Part shown: positions 13,876 through 14,016 of the stretch, piece by piece
Numbering within the stretch: position 1 is the stretch's first letter
How the letters are laid out: the number at the start of each line of letters is the position of its first letter
NCBI GenBank assembly: GCA_005788145.1
Contig: SXYY01000060.1
Location: 1-14,016, forward strand
Reading direction: 5' to 3'
Length of the DNA stretch: 14,016 nucleotides
Source of the DNA: Bacteroidota bacterium
GTDB lineage: Bacteria; Bacteroidota; Bacteroidia; NS11-12g; UBA955
Position numbers and translations under genes: made by a program
Notes under the pieces: model-generated
What the model was told of the DNA's origin: nothing
The model's database searches: none
What the model saw: only the letters and a program-made list of their open reading frames with translations

Positions 13876-14016
13876 TCAATTGTAGAATGTCCAATTCAAT
13901 CCGAAGCGGATGCGATACGGCTGGATGGGGTATCCGGCGATGTATTGGTATCGGGTATTAAATCCGGGTATGGTAAAAATCTCGTTGATGTGTTCTGCTT
14001 TGAGGAAGACATCCAC
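13876..14016 (-). CDS. C-terminal end of an outer-membrane beta-barrel protein (putative porin or TonB-dependent receptor)
   Basis: Only the last 46 residues and the stop (TGA at 13878-13876) are in the window; the gene enters from beyond position 14016. The reading frame is open to the edge and ends PYRIRFGLNWTFYN, alternating hydrophobic and polar residues with terminal aromatics, as expected for the final strand of an outer-membrane barrel in Bacteroidota. The preceding FLKAEHINEIFTIPGFNTRY and YIAGYPIQPY fit a loop and turn followed by the last strand, as in putative porins and TonB-dependent receptors. Which of the two it is cannot be decided from this fragment. It converges on polA with 34 bp between the stops. 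Confidence 0.7.
   Translation of the reverse strand: MDVFLKAEHINEIFTIPGFNTRYQYIAGYPIQPYRIRFGLNWTFYN

Noticed and set aside
1..14016. Search for CRISPR arrays, insertion sequences, tRNA/rRNA genes, integrases or toxin-antitoxin pairs
   Set aside because: No regularly spaced repeats, transposase or integrase motifs, cloverleaf-like sequences or recognisable toxin genes were seen by eye. The window reads as core chromosome.

Overview
The window looks like an ordinary chromosomal stretch of a Bacteroidota bacterium, most likely a flavobacteria-like lineage. Three things point that way. Several genes have close matches to the Bacteroidota promoter signature TAnnTTTG (sometimes with an upstream TTG 18-19 nt away) and no clear Shine-Dalgarno sequence. 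The protein families are typical of the phylum: a DUF2795 acidic protein, a probable DUF6427 membrane protein, TPR proteins ending in a LuxR-type HTH, the PolA and FtsH variants, and an outer-membrane barrel C-terminus ending in aromatics. Start codons other than ATG are frequent (kynU GTG, marR TTG, hflX TTG, and GTG for the secreted protein at 7172).

Layout. 1-809 (-): N-terminal 269 residues of the membrane protease FtsH, cut by the window edge. 810-1168: a 359-bp divergent intergenic region with an ftsH -10-type box and a nest of direct and inverted repeats. 1181-3094 (+): a two-TM transcriptional regulator with a predicted periplasmic TPR domain and a cytoplasmic coiled coil plus HTH. 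3104-4417 (-): kynureninase. 4505-4954 (+): a MarR-type regulator, divergent from kynU across a short region that carries three ATATTTG copies phased at exactly 10 bp. 4951-5601 (-): a SAM-dependent O-methyltransferase whose stop codon overlaps that of marR. 5668-5889 (+): the DUF2795 protein. 5915-7108 (-): the ribosome-associated GTPase HflX. 7172-8686 and 8679-9656 (+): an overlapping pair encoding a secreted protein of unknown function and a polytopic membrane protein. 9618-10316 (-): an AcpH-like ACP phosphodiesterase homologue whose end overlaps the membrane-protein gene by 39 bp. 10365-10889 (+): MsrB with a probable lipoprotein signal. 10959-13841 (+): full-length DNA polymerase I. 13876-14016 (-): the last 46 residues of an outer-membrane beta-barrel protein.

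The genes do not form one pathway. They are mostly single-gene units in alternating orientation, packed tail-to-tail (9-nt gap, 4-nt overlap, 39-nt overlap). Shared themes are proteostasis and ribosome rescue (FtsH, HflX), oxidative protein repair (MsrB), tryptophan catabolism with a likely local regulator (KynU/MarR), and replication and repair (PolA). I see no mobile element, CRISPR array, tRNA, rRNA or defence island. The least explained parts are the transmembrane TPR-HTH regulator with its repeat-rich upstream region, the 10-bp-phased repeat between kynU and marR, and the secreted/membrane gene pair at 7172-9656.
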